Positions 33,177 through 42,120 are shown, counted from the first letter of the stretch. The stretch is 64,000 nt of DNA from Coriobacteriia bacterium (GCA_030652115.1 JAUSBK010000013.1:1-64000), one strand, 5' to 3'. Notes: a model not told the origin generated them from the letters alone. Numbers and translations are program-made.

Positions 33177-33671
33177 GTGCCGATTCAAGACGAAAAGCGC
33201 TACCGGCGTCTGGTGGAAGACGAGCTGCGCGCCGCCGGATTTGCGGAGCCGCCGGTATCGATGCATGCGGTCGCCGCGCATCTCGGCGTGCCGATTCTCG
33301 AGCACGCGCTGCCGCTGTGGTTCACCGCGGCACTCATCTATGAGGACGGCCTGCCCGCGATCCTGCTGAACAGCATTCGGCCGCTCGCGATCAAGCGCGC
33401 GGGCCTCGGCCACCTGCTCGGGCACATCCTCGTCGTGATGGACACGCCGGGCGCGCACTACCCGCGTGATGGGGAGCCCGAGCATGGGGCCGCAGACTTC
33501 ATCGCGGCGGAGTTCGAGACGCCCGAGTTCATGGTGCGCGATCAGGCGCAGAAGTGGTTCAACGACTACCGCTATCTGGCCGGACTCTTCGGCGTGACAG
33601 AGCTGCGCATGTTCGAGGCCATGCGCGATCTCGGCATCATCAAGAGCAAAGGCGTGATCTGGGAGTACTGA
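33177..33671 (+). CDS. ImmA/IrrE (M78)-like protein with altered active site
   Basis: 164 residues; AGAAGGG and GTG 33177. Near residue 79 the chain reads GLGHLLGHIL where M78 peptidases have a HELGH active site, so both zinc-binding His are kept (79 and 83) but the catalytic Glu is Leu. The region HGAADFIAAEFETP matches the following conserved helix. The C-terminal 30 residues look like a small winged segment. It may bind zinc or a partner without cleaving it. Confidence 0.72.
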   Translation: MPIQDEKRYRRLVEDELRAAGFAEPPVSMHAVAAHLGVPILEHALPLWFTAALIYEDGLPAILLNSIRPLAIKRAGLGHLLGHILVVMDTPGAHYPRDGEPEHGAADFIAAEFETPEFMVRDQAQKWFNDYRYLAGLFGVTELRMFEAMRDLGIIKSKGVIWEY

Positions 33672-33691
33672 CCGGTGGGTGTCAGCGCTCC

Positions 33692-33700
33692 TGGTATCAT
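33692..33700 (+). promoter_or_regulatory. Extended -10 promoter of the ROK gene
   Basis: TGGTATCAT at 33692-33700 is an extended -10 element 42 bases before the start. No good -35 box is present. Confidence 0.35.
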
Positions 33701-33742
33701 CGAGGCGCAGCTTGCGCGGGAACTGCGGTCGGGAGGTCTTCG

Positions 33743-34720
33743 GTGCGCACGTCGTATGCCATCGGTGTCGATGTGGGGGGTACGCGGATCGCCGCGGGCC
33801 TGATCGAACGCAAGGGTCGCAGCCTGAAAGAGGTTCGCGAGCTGACGCCCCGCGATGCTGGCCCGTTCGCCGTCGTGGACACGATCATCGAGCTCATCGA
33901 GGACGTCGCCACCACCGTGCATCCCGGCGAGATCGCCGGGATCGGTGTCGGGCTTCCCGCACAGATCGACTTCCTCAAGCAGACGGTCGAGTTCTGCACG
34001 AACCTGCCGCTCGCCGGCGTGGACATGCGCTCGCTGATCATGTCGCGCGTGAAGCACTCGGTCACCATCGATAACGACGGCAACTGCGCCGGCATCGGCG
34101 AGAGCCGCTTCGGCGCCGCCAAGGGCGTGCGCGACTTCGTGATGATCACCCTCGGCACGGGCGTGGGTGGCGCGCTCGTCCTCGATGGGGAGCCGTACCG
34201 CGGGTCGCGCGGGCTGGGCGGCGAACTGGGTCACATGGTCGTGCAGCTCGACGGGCCGCTGTGTCCGTGCGGCGGCAACGGTCACATCGAGTCGTACCTG
34301 GGCCGGCCGGCCATCGCCGCCAAGGGTCGAGAGGCAGCTGCCGAGTACAAGGGCACAGCGATCCGCGATGAGGCGGGCGGCGAGGCGAGTGCGGTGAGCG
34401 CCGAGAACGTGATCAACGCGGCGCTCAAGGGCGACGAGATAGCCCGCACCATTCTGCTCGACGCGGGCGAGGTCCTCGGGCAGGCGCTGGTGGGCATCGT
34501 GAACCTTCTCAATCCCCGGCTGATCGTTGTGGGCGGCGGCATCGGCGAGTCGTGTGGCTTCCTGGTCGAGCGCGCTGCCGAGGTCATCGGCGAGCACGCG
34601 CTCGCGGGACGGCGCGATGTTCGCGTCGTGCAGGCTGAGCTCGGCAACGACGCCGGCGTGCTCGGTGCGGCGGCTCTTGCGTTCGACGAGCACGACTCGA
34701 GGGAGGGACTACACCGGTGA
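33743..34720 (+). CDS. ROK-family sugar kinase (glucokinase-like)
   Basis: 325 residues; GTG 33743 with GGGAGGT. The ATP-binding start is GVDVGGTRIAAGLIE, the active site includes DNDGNCAGIGE and the ROK metal signature reads CPCGGNGHIESYLG, with His for the usual last Cys. A C-terminal LIVVGGGIG completes the ATPase fold. It probably phosphorylates glucose or an amino sugar at the 6-position. Overlaps the DUF362 gene by GTGA, an unusual partner. Confidence 0.9.
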   Translation: MRTSYAIGVDVGGTRIAAGLIERKGRSLKEVRELTPRDAGPFAVVDTIIELIEDVATTVHPGEIAGIGVGLPAQIDFLKQTVEFCTNLPLAGVDMRSLIMSRVKHSVTIDNDGNCAGIGESRFGAAKGVRDFVMITLGTGVGGALVLDGEPYRGSRGLGGELGHMVVQLDGPLCPCGGNGHIESYLGRPAIAAKGREAAAEYKGTAIRDEAGGEASAVSAENVINAALKGDEIARTILLDAGEVLGQALVGIVNLLNPRLIVVGGGIGESCGFLVERAAEVIGEHALAGRRDVRVVQAELGNDAGVLGAAALAFDEHDSREGLHR

Positions 34721-35823
34721 GCGTCACCGTCTACCACGCCCCCATGCGCTCGCAGATGAAGCGCAGCATGGTCGGGCGGGCGGGCAGCTTGCTCGCGCGC
34801 GCCGGTCTGGCCGACGCGATCGCCCCAGACGACCTCGTGGCGGTGAAGCTGCACTTCGGCGAGCAAGGCAACACCGGTTTCGTCCACCCGATCTACCTTC
34901 GCGAGATCGTGAAGCGCATCCGCGAGGCGGGCGGCAAGCCCTTCCTCACCGACGCCAACACGCTCTATCGCGGTCAGCGTGCGAACGCCGTCGACCACCT
35001 CGCGTGCGCCATCCATAACGGCTTCTCGTACGCCACCGTGGAGGCGCCGCTCATCATCGCCGACGGCCTCGACGGCCGCGATGCGGTGGACGTTCCGGTG
35101 TCCGGCCGCCACTTCGACAGTGTGCGCATCGGCGCCGCGGCGGTTCATGCCGATGCGATGGTGGTCGTGACGCATGTGAAGGGCCATGAGGCCACCGGCT
35201 TCGGCGGGGCGCTCAAGAACGTGGGGATGGGGCTCGGCTGCCGTTCGGCCAAGCAGCGGATGCACGCCGACTTCAAGCCTGAGGTCACGGCGGCAACGTG
35301 CACCGCATGCGGGCGCTGCGTGAAGTGGTGCCCGGTGAGCGCGATCAGCATCGGGCCGGATCGGGTGGCCGAGGTAGACTATGCGATCTGCTACGGCTGC
35401 GGGGAGTGCGTGGCGGCGTGTCCGTACGGGGCGATCGCGACGCAGTGGAAGACCGACGCGTCAATGCTGCAGGAGAAGATCGTCGAGCACGTCGCCGGCG
35501 CGCTGGCGGGCAAGGACGGCAAGGTCGTGTACCTCTCGTTCGTGACCGCAGTCTCGCCCGACTGCGACTGCTGGAGCTTCTCGGACGCGCCGATCGTGCC
35601 CGACCTCGGCGTGCTCGCCTCCACCGACATCGTGGCGATCGAGCAAGCTGCCTACGACCTCGTCACGCAGGCCGCAGGTCTGGCCGGGTCGCTTGGTGAA
35701 GGCATGGGCAGCGGCGAGGACAAGTTCACGGCGATCACGGGTGTGGACGGCACGCGCGCCATCGCGTATGCCGAGGAGATGGGTTTGGGTACACGGCACT
35801 ACGAGTTGGTGACGGTCGACTAG
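34717..35823 (+). CDS. DUF362 protein with internal 2x[4Fe-4S] domain
   Basis: 368 residues. The DUF362 domain (VAVKLHFGEQGNTGF, VTHVKGHEATGFGGALKNVGMG) is followed near residue 190 by ferredoxin motifs CTACGRCVKWCP and CYGCGECVAACP, then a C-terminal part of about 130 residues. This differs from the DUF362 protein at 2244, where the clusters are at the end. Reaction unknown; an electron-transfer enzyme of anaerobes is likely. GTG 34717 overlaps the ROK stop. Confidence 0.86.
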   Translation: MSVTVYHAPMRSQMKRSMVGRAGSLLARAGLADAIAPDDLVAVKLHFGEQGNTGFVHPIYLREIVKRIREAGGKPFLTDANTLYRGQRANAVDHLACAIHNGFSYATVEAPLIIADGLDGRDAVDVPVSGRHFDSVRIGAAAVHADAMVVVTHVKGHEATGFGGALKNVGMGLGCRSAKQRMHADFKPEVTAATCTACGRCVKWCPVSAISIGPDRVAEVDYAICYGCGECVAACPYGAIATQWKTDASMLQEKIVEHVAGALAGKDGKVVYLSFVTAVSPDCDCWSFSDAPIVPDLGVLASTDIVAIEQAAYDLVTQAAGLAGSLGEGMGSGEDKFTAITGVDGTRAIAYAEEMGLGTRHYELVTVD

Positions 35824-35857
35824 GCGGCTCGTGCCGCCGCCCGGACAGGAGCTCTCA

Positions 35858-37069
35858 GTGGACTACTTCGGGATCCTCAAGAAGGCGTGGAACATCACCT
35901 GGAAATACAAGATGCTCTGGGTGCTCGGCTTGTTCGCCGGCGCGGGATCAAGCGGCGGCAACAGCTCGACCAACAGCTACCAGCAGGGCAGCGGTGACGC
36001 CTCGAGCGCCAGCATGGATCAGTTCGGGCGGTGGGTGACCGACAACGTCGTGCTGGTGGCGATCATCTTTGGCGTGCTCGTGGTGATCGGCCTCGTGTTC
36101 TGGGTGCTCTCGATCGCCGCGCAGGGTGGCCTCATCCATGGCGCGAACGAGGCTGCTGAGGGTCGCACGCCGTCACTCCGCAACTGCTGGGGCGTCGGGT
36201 TCGGCAAGTGGGGTCGCACCTTCATGATCTACCTCATGACCGCACTCCCGATCATCGCCGTGGTGGCGGTCATGACGGTGCTCTTCATCGGCGTGATCGG
36301 TGGCGGCGCTGCTGCGGGCGATGAGGCGGCAGGTCTGGCCGCGGTCGGCGGCATCTGTCTCCTGCTCCCGCTCATGGGATTCATCATCCTGGTCCTCGGC
36401 GTCATCTTGAGCATTGTGATCCAGCTCGCACTTCGGTACGGGGTGCTGGACGACGTTACCTTCGGCCAGGCGATCAAGCGCGGCTGGAACGACCTGTGGG
36501 CCAAGCGAGGGGCGTTCGTCATGTTCCTCGTGATGATCCTCCCCGGCATCGCGTACGGCTTCGCCACGCTGATCGTGCTGATCCCATTCGCGCTCCCGGC
36601 GGTGGCGGCGTTCATGGCCGGGCAGTACATCATCGGCGTCGCGCTCTTCGTGCTGATGATCCTGGTGCTGATGGTGCCGGGTGCCATCTACGGTACGTTC
36701 GTTTCGAGCGCGTGGACGATCTTCTTCCGACAGATGACCGGTCGTGAGCCCAAGACGGCCTCCGTTCCTGCCACGCCGCCGTCCTATATCCCGCCGCCCG
36801 CTCCGTTCGCGGCGTCCGATGCGCCCGTGCCGCCGGCTGCGGAGGCCTCTGCCCCTGTCGCCGAGGCGCCCATCGTGGACGTCGAGCCCGCGCCCGTGAC
36901 CACCTGGGCAGCGGATGCAGCACCCGAACCGATCGCCGCGGAAGCGCCGCCGCTCGTGGCGGCCCCCGAGCCGCCGTCTCCCTCGGCCGGCTTCGCGGTG
37001 CCCGAGAGCGCAGACGTTCCCGCCACCGAGGCCCCACCCGCTGACGAGGTGCCGCCTGCCGATGCCTGA
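35858..37069 (+). CDS. Multi-span membrane protein with Pro/Ala-rich tail
   Basis: 403 residues; GTG 35858 with AGGAG upstream. About seven hydrophobic segments lie between residues 20 and 290. The region FGQAIKRGWNDLWAKRGAFVMF is a conserved amphipathic loop seen in DUF975/YciC-like glycerophosphoryl membrane proteins. The last 110 residues are Pro, Ala and Glu rich with no fold. Overlaps rsmI by 8 bases. Function unknown. Confidence 0.72.
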   Translation: MDYFGILKKAWNITWKYKMLWVLGLFAGAGSSGGNSSTNSYQQGSGDASSASMDQFGRWVTDNVVLVAIIFGVLVVIGLVFWVLSIAAQGGLIHGANEAAEGRTPSLRNCWGVGFGKWGRTFMIYLMTALPIIAVVAVMTVLFIGVIGGGAAAGDEAAGLAAVGGICLLLPLMGFIILVLGVILSIVIQLALRYGVLDDVTFGQAIKRGWNDLWAKRGAFVMFLVMILPGIAYGFATLIVLIPFALPAVAAFMAGQYIIGVALFVLMILVLMVPGAIYGTFVSSAWTIFFRQMTGREPKTASVPATPPSYIPPPAPFAASDAPVPPAAEASAPVAEAPIVDVEPAPVTTWAADAAPEPIAAEAPPLVAAPEPPSPSAGFAVPESADVPATEAPPADEVPPADA

Positions 37070-37898
37070 GACCGCTGGCGTCTTGCTCGTGTGCGCCACG
37101 CCCATCGGCAATCTGGGCGATGTGACGTTGCGCGTGCTGGACGCCCTGCGGACGGCCGACATCATCCAGGCGGAGGACACGCGCGTCACGCGCAAGTTGC
37201 TTTCGCGCTATGAGATCCACACCCCGCTCGAGCCGTACCACGAGCACAACCGGGCGGTTCGCACGCCCGAGCTGGTGGCGCGCCTCGAGCGGGGTGAGCG
37301 CATCGCGCTCGTCTCGGACGCCGGCACTCCGGGCATCTCGGACCCTGGCGAGCATCTCGTTGACGCGTGCCTCGAGGCGGGCGTGCGCGTGGAGGTGCTG
37401 CCGGGCGCCTCGGCGATCGTGACCGCGCTCGTGGCAAGCGGGCTGCCCACGCATGCGTTCTACTTCGGCGGCTTCCTGCCGCGCAAGGCGGGGGAGCGCG
37501 GGAAGGCTCTTGCGGCACTCGCGACACTCGACGCCACCCTCGTCTTCTACGAGTCGCCGGGCCGCACGGCTGCCACACTCGCGTCGCTCGCCGAGGCGTT
37601 CGGTGGCCGCCAGGCCGCGCTCGCACGCGAGCTCACCAAGCTCCACGAGGAAGTCGCGCGTGCCGAGGTGGGGGAGCTGGCGAAGCGTTTCGCCGAGCGG
37701 GTGCTGAAAGGCGAAGTCGTGCTGCTGGTGGGGCCGCCGATTGCTCAGGAGCAGTTGACGCTCGATGAGGATGCGATCCGTGAGCGGCTCCAGGCGCTGC
37801 ATGCCGAAGGTGTTTCCAGGCGCGACGCGGTACGGGAAGTCGCCTCGGAACTCGGCCTGCCCCGCAACGACGTGTACCGGGTGTCGCTCGGGGAGTAG
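37062..37898 (+). CDS. rsmI: 16S rRNA (cytidine(1402)-2'-O)-methyltransferase
   Basis: 278 residues. RsmI uses SAM to methylate the ribose of C1402 in the decoding centre. The family motifs are LLVCATPIGNLGDVTLRVLDAL at the start, AEDTRVTRKLL, SDAGTPGISDPG and LPGASAIVTAL, then FYESPGR. Length is normal. ATG 37062 overlaps the preceding stop, and metG follows downstream after the toxin-antitoxin and abrB genes, as in many Gram-positives. Confidence 0.96.
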   Translation: MPETAGVLLVCATPIGNLGDVTLRVLDALRTADIIQAEDTRVTRKLLSRYEIHTPLEPYHEHNRAVRTPELVARLERGERIALVSDAGTPGISDPGEHLVDACLEAGVRVEVLPGASAIVTALVASGLPTHAFYFGGFLPRKAGERGKALAALATLDATLVFYESPGRTAATLASLAEAFGGRQAALARELTKLHEEVARAEVGELAKRFAERVLKGEVVLLVGPPIAQEQLTLDEDAIRERLQALHAEGVSRRDAVREVASELGLPRNDVYRVSLGE

Positions 37899-37916
37899 CT
37901 CGGCCAGAGCGAGCGC

Positions 37917-38183
37917 CTACCGCCGCCGGTAGACGTCTGCCCGGTGATCGATGCGCACGACGTGCACAGCAGCGCCGTCCGCAATTCGATAGATCACCCG
38001 GTACGCGCCCCTACGAGCACTGAGGTAGCCCTCGAGCTCAAGGCTCAGGCGCTTACCCACACGCTCGGGATTCTCGAGCAGCGGCCCTGTGATGAATTCG
38101 ACGACCGCTGCCGCGGCGAACTCGGGCAGTCTCGCCAGCGCTCGTTCGGCGGATGCAGCGAGTCGAAGCTCATAGGCCGACAC
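37917..38183 (-). CDS. RelE/ParE-family toxin
   Basis: 88 residues, GTG 38183. The fold is shown by YELRLAASAERALARLP, a helix pair, RRGAYRVIYRI and VHVVRIDHRADVYRR, the conserved basic C-terminus of RelE mRNA interferases. It lies 3 bases after the antitoxin gene and would be translated from the same mRNA. Confidence 0.9.
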   Translation of the reverse strand: MSAYELRLAASAERALARLPEFAAAAVVEFITGPLLENPERVGKRLSLELEGYLSARRGAYRVIYRIADGAAVHVVRIDHRADVYRRR

Positions 38184-38186
38184 GGC

Positions 38187-38462
38187 CTACTCCTTCGTGA
38201 GGTACTTCGCGCGGAGCTCGGCAGCGGTGAGGAACTCGCCTCGGCCGATCTCGCCTTCGGCAGCGCGGATGCCCTCCATAGCGCCGGGCGCGGACAGTAT
38301 GCCCAGGGTCTCCTCGATGCTTTCGAGGTCGGCGGGGCTCACGATCACCGCGACGGGGCGGCCATGCCGGGTGATGACCACGCGCTCGTGCTGACTCTCG
38401 ACGAGATCGACGATCTCGGAGAGGTGAGCTTTGACATCAGCAAGTGAGCGGGTCTCAGACAT
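38187..38462 (-). CDS. Phd/YefM-family antitoxin
   Basis: 91 residues. The N-terminal DNA-binding part reads TRSLADVKAHLSEIVDLVE and HERVVITRHGRPVAVIVSPADLESIEETL, the Phd/YefM signature; the C-terminus wraps the toxin. ATG 38462 has no ribosome site: the -10 box ends 7 bases upstream, so the message is probably leaderless. Confidence 0.92.
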   Translation of the reverse strand: MSETRSLADVKAHLSEIVDLVESQHERVVITRHGRPVAVIVSPADLESIEETLGILSAPGAMEGIRAAEGEIGRGEFLTAAELRAKYLTKE

Positions 38463-38469
38463 GACCAGA

Positions 38470-38498
38470 ATTATAGTCACGCGCGGGCGGCAGTTCAA
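38470..38498 (-). promoter_or_regulatory. Promoter of the toxin-antitoxin operon
   Basis: On the minus strand TTGAAC (38498-38493) and a perfect TATAAT (38475-38470) are 17 bases apart. Only 7 bases separate the -10 box from the ATG at 38462, so transcription should start at or next to the start codon. Confidence 0.85.
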
Positions 38499-38549
38499 GC
38501 GCTTTCGCGGGGGCCCTGGTGCCACCTGGGAGCAATGCGAGGGTGCGGT

Positions 38550-38658
38550 CCGGGTGTCTTCTGCGGAGTCACTCCGCAGCCGGGGGAGGCGGTGAGGACG
38601 CATGCCGTCCGGACCGCCGAGGGCCCCCGGCGAGGACTACGCAGCAGGAGACACCCGG
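38550..38658. repeat. Three-way-junction hairpin element, copy A
   Basis: Closing stem 38550-38559 with 38649-38658 (10 pairs, CCGGGTGTCT). Hairpin 38562-38568/38572-38578 with loop TCA. Long arm: 38579-38586/38624-38631, 38588-38593/38613-38618, and tip GGACG-CATGC-CGTCC (38596-38610). The copy at 49717 has the same layout with compensating base changes. It begins 8 bases after the stop of the minus-strand abrB gene. No T-run follows on either strand. Could be a structured RNA or a palindromic mobile repeat. Confidence 0.8.
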
Positions 38659-38666
38659 AGTGCGCC

Positions 38667-38909
38667 CTACTTCCGCTTGATCTCCGCGATGCACCCGGCG
38701 CACACCGGCCGGTCCTTGACCTTGCGCACGTCCTCTTCGCTGCCACAGATCACGCACGATTCGCGGTACTTCTCGAGGACGATCTTCTCGCCGTCGACCG
38801 ATATCGAGATCGGGTCCTTCACGTGGATGCCGAGCGTGCGCCTGAGCTCCATCGGGATGACGATGCGGCCGAGGTCGTCCACGCGGCGGACGATGCCCGT
38901 GTCGTTCAT
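38667..38909 (-). CDS. AbrB/SpoVT-type regulator with zinc-ribbon tail
   Basis: 80 residues; ATG 38909 with GAGGAG. The swapped-hairpin DNA-binding domain is TGIVRRVDDLGRIVIPMELRRTLGI, with KDPISISVDGEKIVLEKY after it. The last 30 residues add two CxxC pairs (CVIC and CAGC), a zinc ribbon not found in plain AbrB but seen in clostridial AbrB. It is a transition-state-type global regulator by family; targets are not known. Divergent from metG. Confidence 0.9.
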   Translation of the reverse strand: MNDTGIVRRVDDLGRIVIPMELRRTLGIHVKDPISISVDGEKIVLEKYRESCVICGSEEDVRKVKDRPVCAGCIAEIKRK

Positions 38910-39020
38910 GTGCTCATCTCCTCGGAAAGCGGCTGGTGCCGCATGGTGCGCTATCATGGCAACGCCGAAGCGTGCGCATCGCTTCCATAAATACCCATCC
39001 TGAAGACGAGGTAATCACCG

Positions 39021-40580
39021 GTGAGCAAGGCCCCGTTCTACGTCACCACTCCCATCTACTACGTGAACGCCGAACCGCACCTTGGCACGGCGTACACGAC
39101 CATCGCAGCCGACGCCATCGCGCGGTACCGGCGCATGACCGGCAACGACGTGCGCTTCCTCACCGGTCTCGACGAGCACGGGCAGAAGATCGCGCAGGCT
39201 GCAGAAGAGCACGACATGGACCCCCAGGCGTGGGTGGACTCGATCGCACCCAAGTTCCAGGAAGCCTGGGCCATGCTCGGCATCACCTACGACGACTTCA
39301 TCCGCACCACAGAAGAGCGTCACAAGCGCGGTGTGGCTGCGTTCTGGACGAAGCTTCACGACGAGGGTTGGCTCTACCAGGGCCACTACGAGGGCTGGTA
39401 CTGCGTGCCCGACGAGACCTTCTGGACCGAGGAGCAACTCGAGGACGGCAAATGCCCGCAGTGCGGCCGCGACGTGCAGCAGATCCGCGAGGACAACTGG
39501 TTCTTCAAGCTCTCCGAATTCGGCGATCGGCTGCTCGAGTTCTACGCCGCCAATCCCGAGTTCGTGCAGCCCGACACACGCCGCAACGAGGTCGTCTCCT
39601 TCGTGACCGGCGGCCTCAAGGATCTCTCGATCTCGCGCACCAACTTCACCTGGGGTGTGCCGCTCCCGTTCGCCGATGGCCATGTCACCTACGTGTGGAT
39701 CGACGCGCTGCTGAACTACATCACCGCACTCGGCTACGGGAGCGACGACCCTGCCGACGCGGAGCGCTTTGCGCGCTACTGGCCGGCCGACTACCACTTT
39801 GTGGGCAAGGACATCATCCGGTTCCACTGCGTGATCTGGCCGGCGATGCTCATGGCGGCCGGCATCGCGCCGCCCAAGAGCGTCTTCGCGCACGGATTCC
39901 TGCTCACCAAGGGCGAGAAGATGAGCAAGTCCAAAGGCAACGCGCAGACGCCGGCCTCACTCGTGGAGCGCTTCGGCGTGGACGCGTACCGCTACTACTT
40001 CCTGCGCGACGTGGCGTTCGGCCACGACGGGTCGATCTCGATGGAGGCGATGGTCCAGCGCTACAACGGTGACCTCGCCAACGACTGGGGCAACCTGTGT
40101 TCGCGCCTGTTCAACATGACCGAGAAGTACTTCGAGGGCCTCGCGCCAGCCGCACCCGACCTGGAGAACGAGACCGACGAGGACGAGACCATGCGTGCCA
40201 TCGCCGGCTCGCTTCCCGAGACCTACGAGGACCACATGCGGCGCCTCGACTACTCGGCGGCGCTCGAGAGCGCCTGGGAGCTCATCAAGTACGCGAACCG
40301 CTACATCGAGAACGCCGCGCCGTGGACGCTCGCCAAGGAGGGCGACACCGCGCGCCTTGGTGCCGTGCTCTACAACGCGCTCGAGGCCGTGCGCATTGCC
40401 GCGCTCTTCACCGCGCCGGTGATGCCCAACACCTCGGCCGATGTGTGGCGCCGTCTCGGACTCGGCGACATCACGCGGGTCACCGACGTCCTTGCTGCTG
40501 CCGAGTGGGGCGGCCTGCCCGCGAGATCGCCCGTTACCAAGGGCGAGGCGCTGTTTCCGCGCATCTACCAGGACGAGTAG
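39021..40580 (+). CDS. metG: Methionyl-tRNA synthetase
   Basis: 519 residues; GTG 39021 with GAGGT upstream. Class I motifs are HLGT (PHLGTAYTT) and KMSKS. The connective peptide has CPQCG but only one Cys of the other usual pair (WYCVPDE), so zinc binding may be partial. It lacks the C-terminal tRNA-binding Tbp111-like domain found in longer forms. It charges tRNA-Met and starts the core block that runs to pth. Confidence 0.96.
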   Translation: MSKAPFYVTTPIYYVNAEPHLGTAYTTIAADAIARYRRMTGNDVRFLTGLDEHGQKIAQAAEEHDMDPQAWVDSIAPKFQEAWAMLGITYDDFIRTTEERHKRGVAAFWTKLHDEGWLYQGHYEGWYCVPDETFWTEEQLEDGKCPQCGRDVQQIREDNWFFKLSEFGDRLLEFYAANPEFVQPDTRRNEVVSFVTGGLKDLSISRTNFTWGVPLPFADGHVTYVWIDALLNYITALGYGSDDPADAERFARYWPADYHFVGKDIIRFHCVIWPAMLMAAGIAPPKSVFAHGFLLTKGEKMSKSKGNAQTPASLVERFGVDAYRYYFLRDVAFGHDGSISMEAMVQRYNGDLANDWGNLCSRLFNMTEKYFEGLAPAAPDLENETDEDETMRAIAGSLPETYEDHMRRLDYSAALESAWELIKYANRYIENAAPWTLAKEGDTARLGAVLYNALEAVRIAALFTAPVMPNTSADVWRRLGLGDITRVTDVLAAAEWGGLPARSPVTKGEALFPRIYQDE

Positions 40581-40603
40581 GCGCACCCGCGCCGGAGGGA
40601 CGC

Positions 40604-41455
40604 ATGGTCGAAACGCTGCCCACACTTCCGGACCTCGGCGTGCCGAGCGTGGACGCGCACGCGCATCTCGACATGCTCGAAGACCCCGTAGCCGCGCTCG
40701 TGCGGGCGGCCCAGGCCGGCATCGCGCTCGTGGCCACCGTTGTCGACCTCTCGGAGAGCCCCGAGACCACGCTGGACGGCCTCAGCGGCTGGCTCACCTC
40801 CGCGAGCGAGCTGCTGGCGCCTGAGGGACTCCAGACGCCCGAGGTGCGCCTGATCGCGGGCTGGCACCCGCACAACGCCAAGGAAGGCGACGAGGCGATG
40901 TTCACGCGCCTGCGCGAACTGGCGAGCGATTCGCGCGTAGGTGCCTTCGGCGAGCTGGGTCTCGACTTCCACTACGACCACTCGCCGCGCGACGACCAGC
41001 GCGCGTGGTTCCGGCGGCACCTCGAGCTTGCGCACGAAGTGGGCCTGCCCGTGGAGATCCACCTGCGCGAGGCGCACGACGAGGGGCTCGCGCTCCTCGC
41101 CGAGGTGGGCGCCCCGTCCGCCGGCTGCGTGATCCACTGTTTCACCGAGGGCCCGGAGCTCGCCGAGCGCTTCCTGGAGCTCGGCTGCTTCATCTCCTTC
41201 GCCGGCCCCGTGACCTTCAAGAAGGCCGACGCGCTCCGCGAGGCCGCACGTATCGTGCCGCTCACGCGGCTGCTCGTGGAGACCGACTGCCCGTTCCTCG
41301 CGCCCGACCCGTACCGTGGGCGTCGCAACGAGCCCGCATTCGCAGTGCTCAACGCGGCCGCCGTGGCTGCCGCCAAGGGCATCGAGCCCGCCGAGGTGGC
41401 CAACGCCGCCCTCGCCAACGCACGCGCGCTCTTCGCGCGGGAGCACCTGCGATGA
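40604..41455 (+). CDS. tatD: TatD-family metal-dependent DNase
   Basis: 283 residues; ATG 40604 with GGAGGG. Motifs: DAHAHLD (metal ligands), GWHPHNA, GELGLDFHYDHSP, EIHLREA, VIHCFTEG and LLVETDCPFLAPDP. The family are 3'-5' exonucleases or deacylases. It lies 23 bases after metG, as yabD does after metS in Bacillus. The stop overlaps the next gene (ATGA). Confidence 0.93.
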   Translation: MVETLPTLPDLGVPSVDAHAHLDMLEDPVAALVRAAQAGIALVATVVDLSESPETTLDGLSGWLTSASELLAPEGLQTPEVRLIAGWHPHNAKEGDEAMFTRLRELASDSRVGAFGELGLDFHYDHSPRDDQRAWFRRHLELAHEVGLPVEIHLREAHDEGLALLAEVGAPSAGCVIHCFTEGPELAERFLELGCFISFAGPVTFKKADALREAARIVPLTRLLVETDCPFLAPDPYRGRRNEPAFAVLNAAAVAAAKGIEPAEVANAALANARALFAREHLR

Positions 41456-42051
41456 GCCGCGCGCCGGTCGTCCTCGGCATAGCGGGCAGCCCCCGCCGCC
41501 ACGGCAACAGCGACCGGCTGCTCGCCGCCGCGCTCGACGGTGCTCGCGAGGCGGGTGCCGAGGTCCGCACGCTTGTGGCTGCCGAGGCCGCGCTCAAGCA
41601 CTGCCTCGGCTGCAACGCGTGTTCGCTCACGGGCGAGTGCATCCAGCACGACGGGGGACCGGCGGTCTACGAGGCGATCGACGCCGCTGATGCCATCATC
41701 GTTGCGAGCCCGGTCTACTTCGCGGGCGTGCCGGGGGTGCTCAAGGCGCTTCTCGATCGCATGCAGCCGTACTGGGCGCGCACGTACGTCCTCAAGCGAC
41801 CGCGGCCGGAGCGACGGCCGGGTGCGATCCTGATCGCGCGTGGCGGCGGCGACCCGTACGGGGCCGAGCACGCCGAGGCCAGCGTGCGCAGCGTGCTTGC
41901 GGTGCTCGACATCGATGTTCTCGGTGTCGTGCGCGCTGTCGGTGTGGACGAACCGGGCGACGTCGAGGCCCATCCCGGGTCGATTGCGGAAGCCCGCTCG
42001 CTTGGCGCGCAGGTGGCGGTTGAGGCTGCGCGGCGCATCCGCCAGCGATAG
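41452..42051 (+). CDS. NADPH-dependent FMN reductase/flavodoxin-fold protein
   Basis: 199 residues. FMN loop GIAGSPRRHGNSDRLL near residues 9-24, the CLGCNACSLTGEC cysteine cluster near 51-63 and ASPVYFAGVPGVLKALLDR. These mark the iron-sulfur flavoprotein-like/NAD(P)H:FMN reductase group of anaerobes; the CxxC-x5-C pattern may bind a cluster. The gene is inserted between tatD and yabE, where Bacillus has none. Confidence 0.86.
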   Translation: MSRAPVVLGIAGSPRRHGNSDRLLAAALDGAREAGAEVRTLVAAEAALKHCLGCNACSLTGECIQHDGGPAVYEAIDAADAIIVASPVYFAGVPGVLKALLDRMQPYWARTYVLKRPRPERRPGAILIARGGGDPYGAEHAEASVRSVLAVLDIDVLGVVRAVGVDEPGDVEAHPGSIAEARSLGAQVAVEAARRIRQR

Positions 42052-42091
42052 CACCGTCCGTCCTCACATCGTCGGTGGGTCGTGGCCGGAC

Positions 42092-42120
42092 AACGCCGCT
42101 CGTCGGTTTCAAGCGGCGTT
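42092..42120 (+). terminator. Hairpin between flavodoxin and yabE-like genes
   Basis: Perfect nine-base arms 42092-42100 and 42112-42120 with an 11-base loop. No T-run follows. A -10-like TATACT at 42148-42153 lies downstream, without a clear -35. Confidence 0.4.

Noticed and set aside
38550-38658. Element A as an ordinary Rho-independent terminator or T-box/riboswitch
   Set aside because: No T-run on either strand, no T-box or other known conserved core, and it lies after a gene rather than in a 5' leader.
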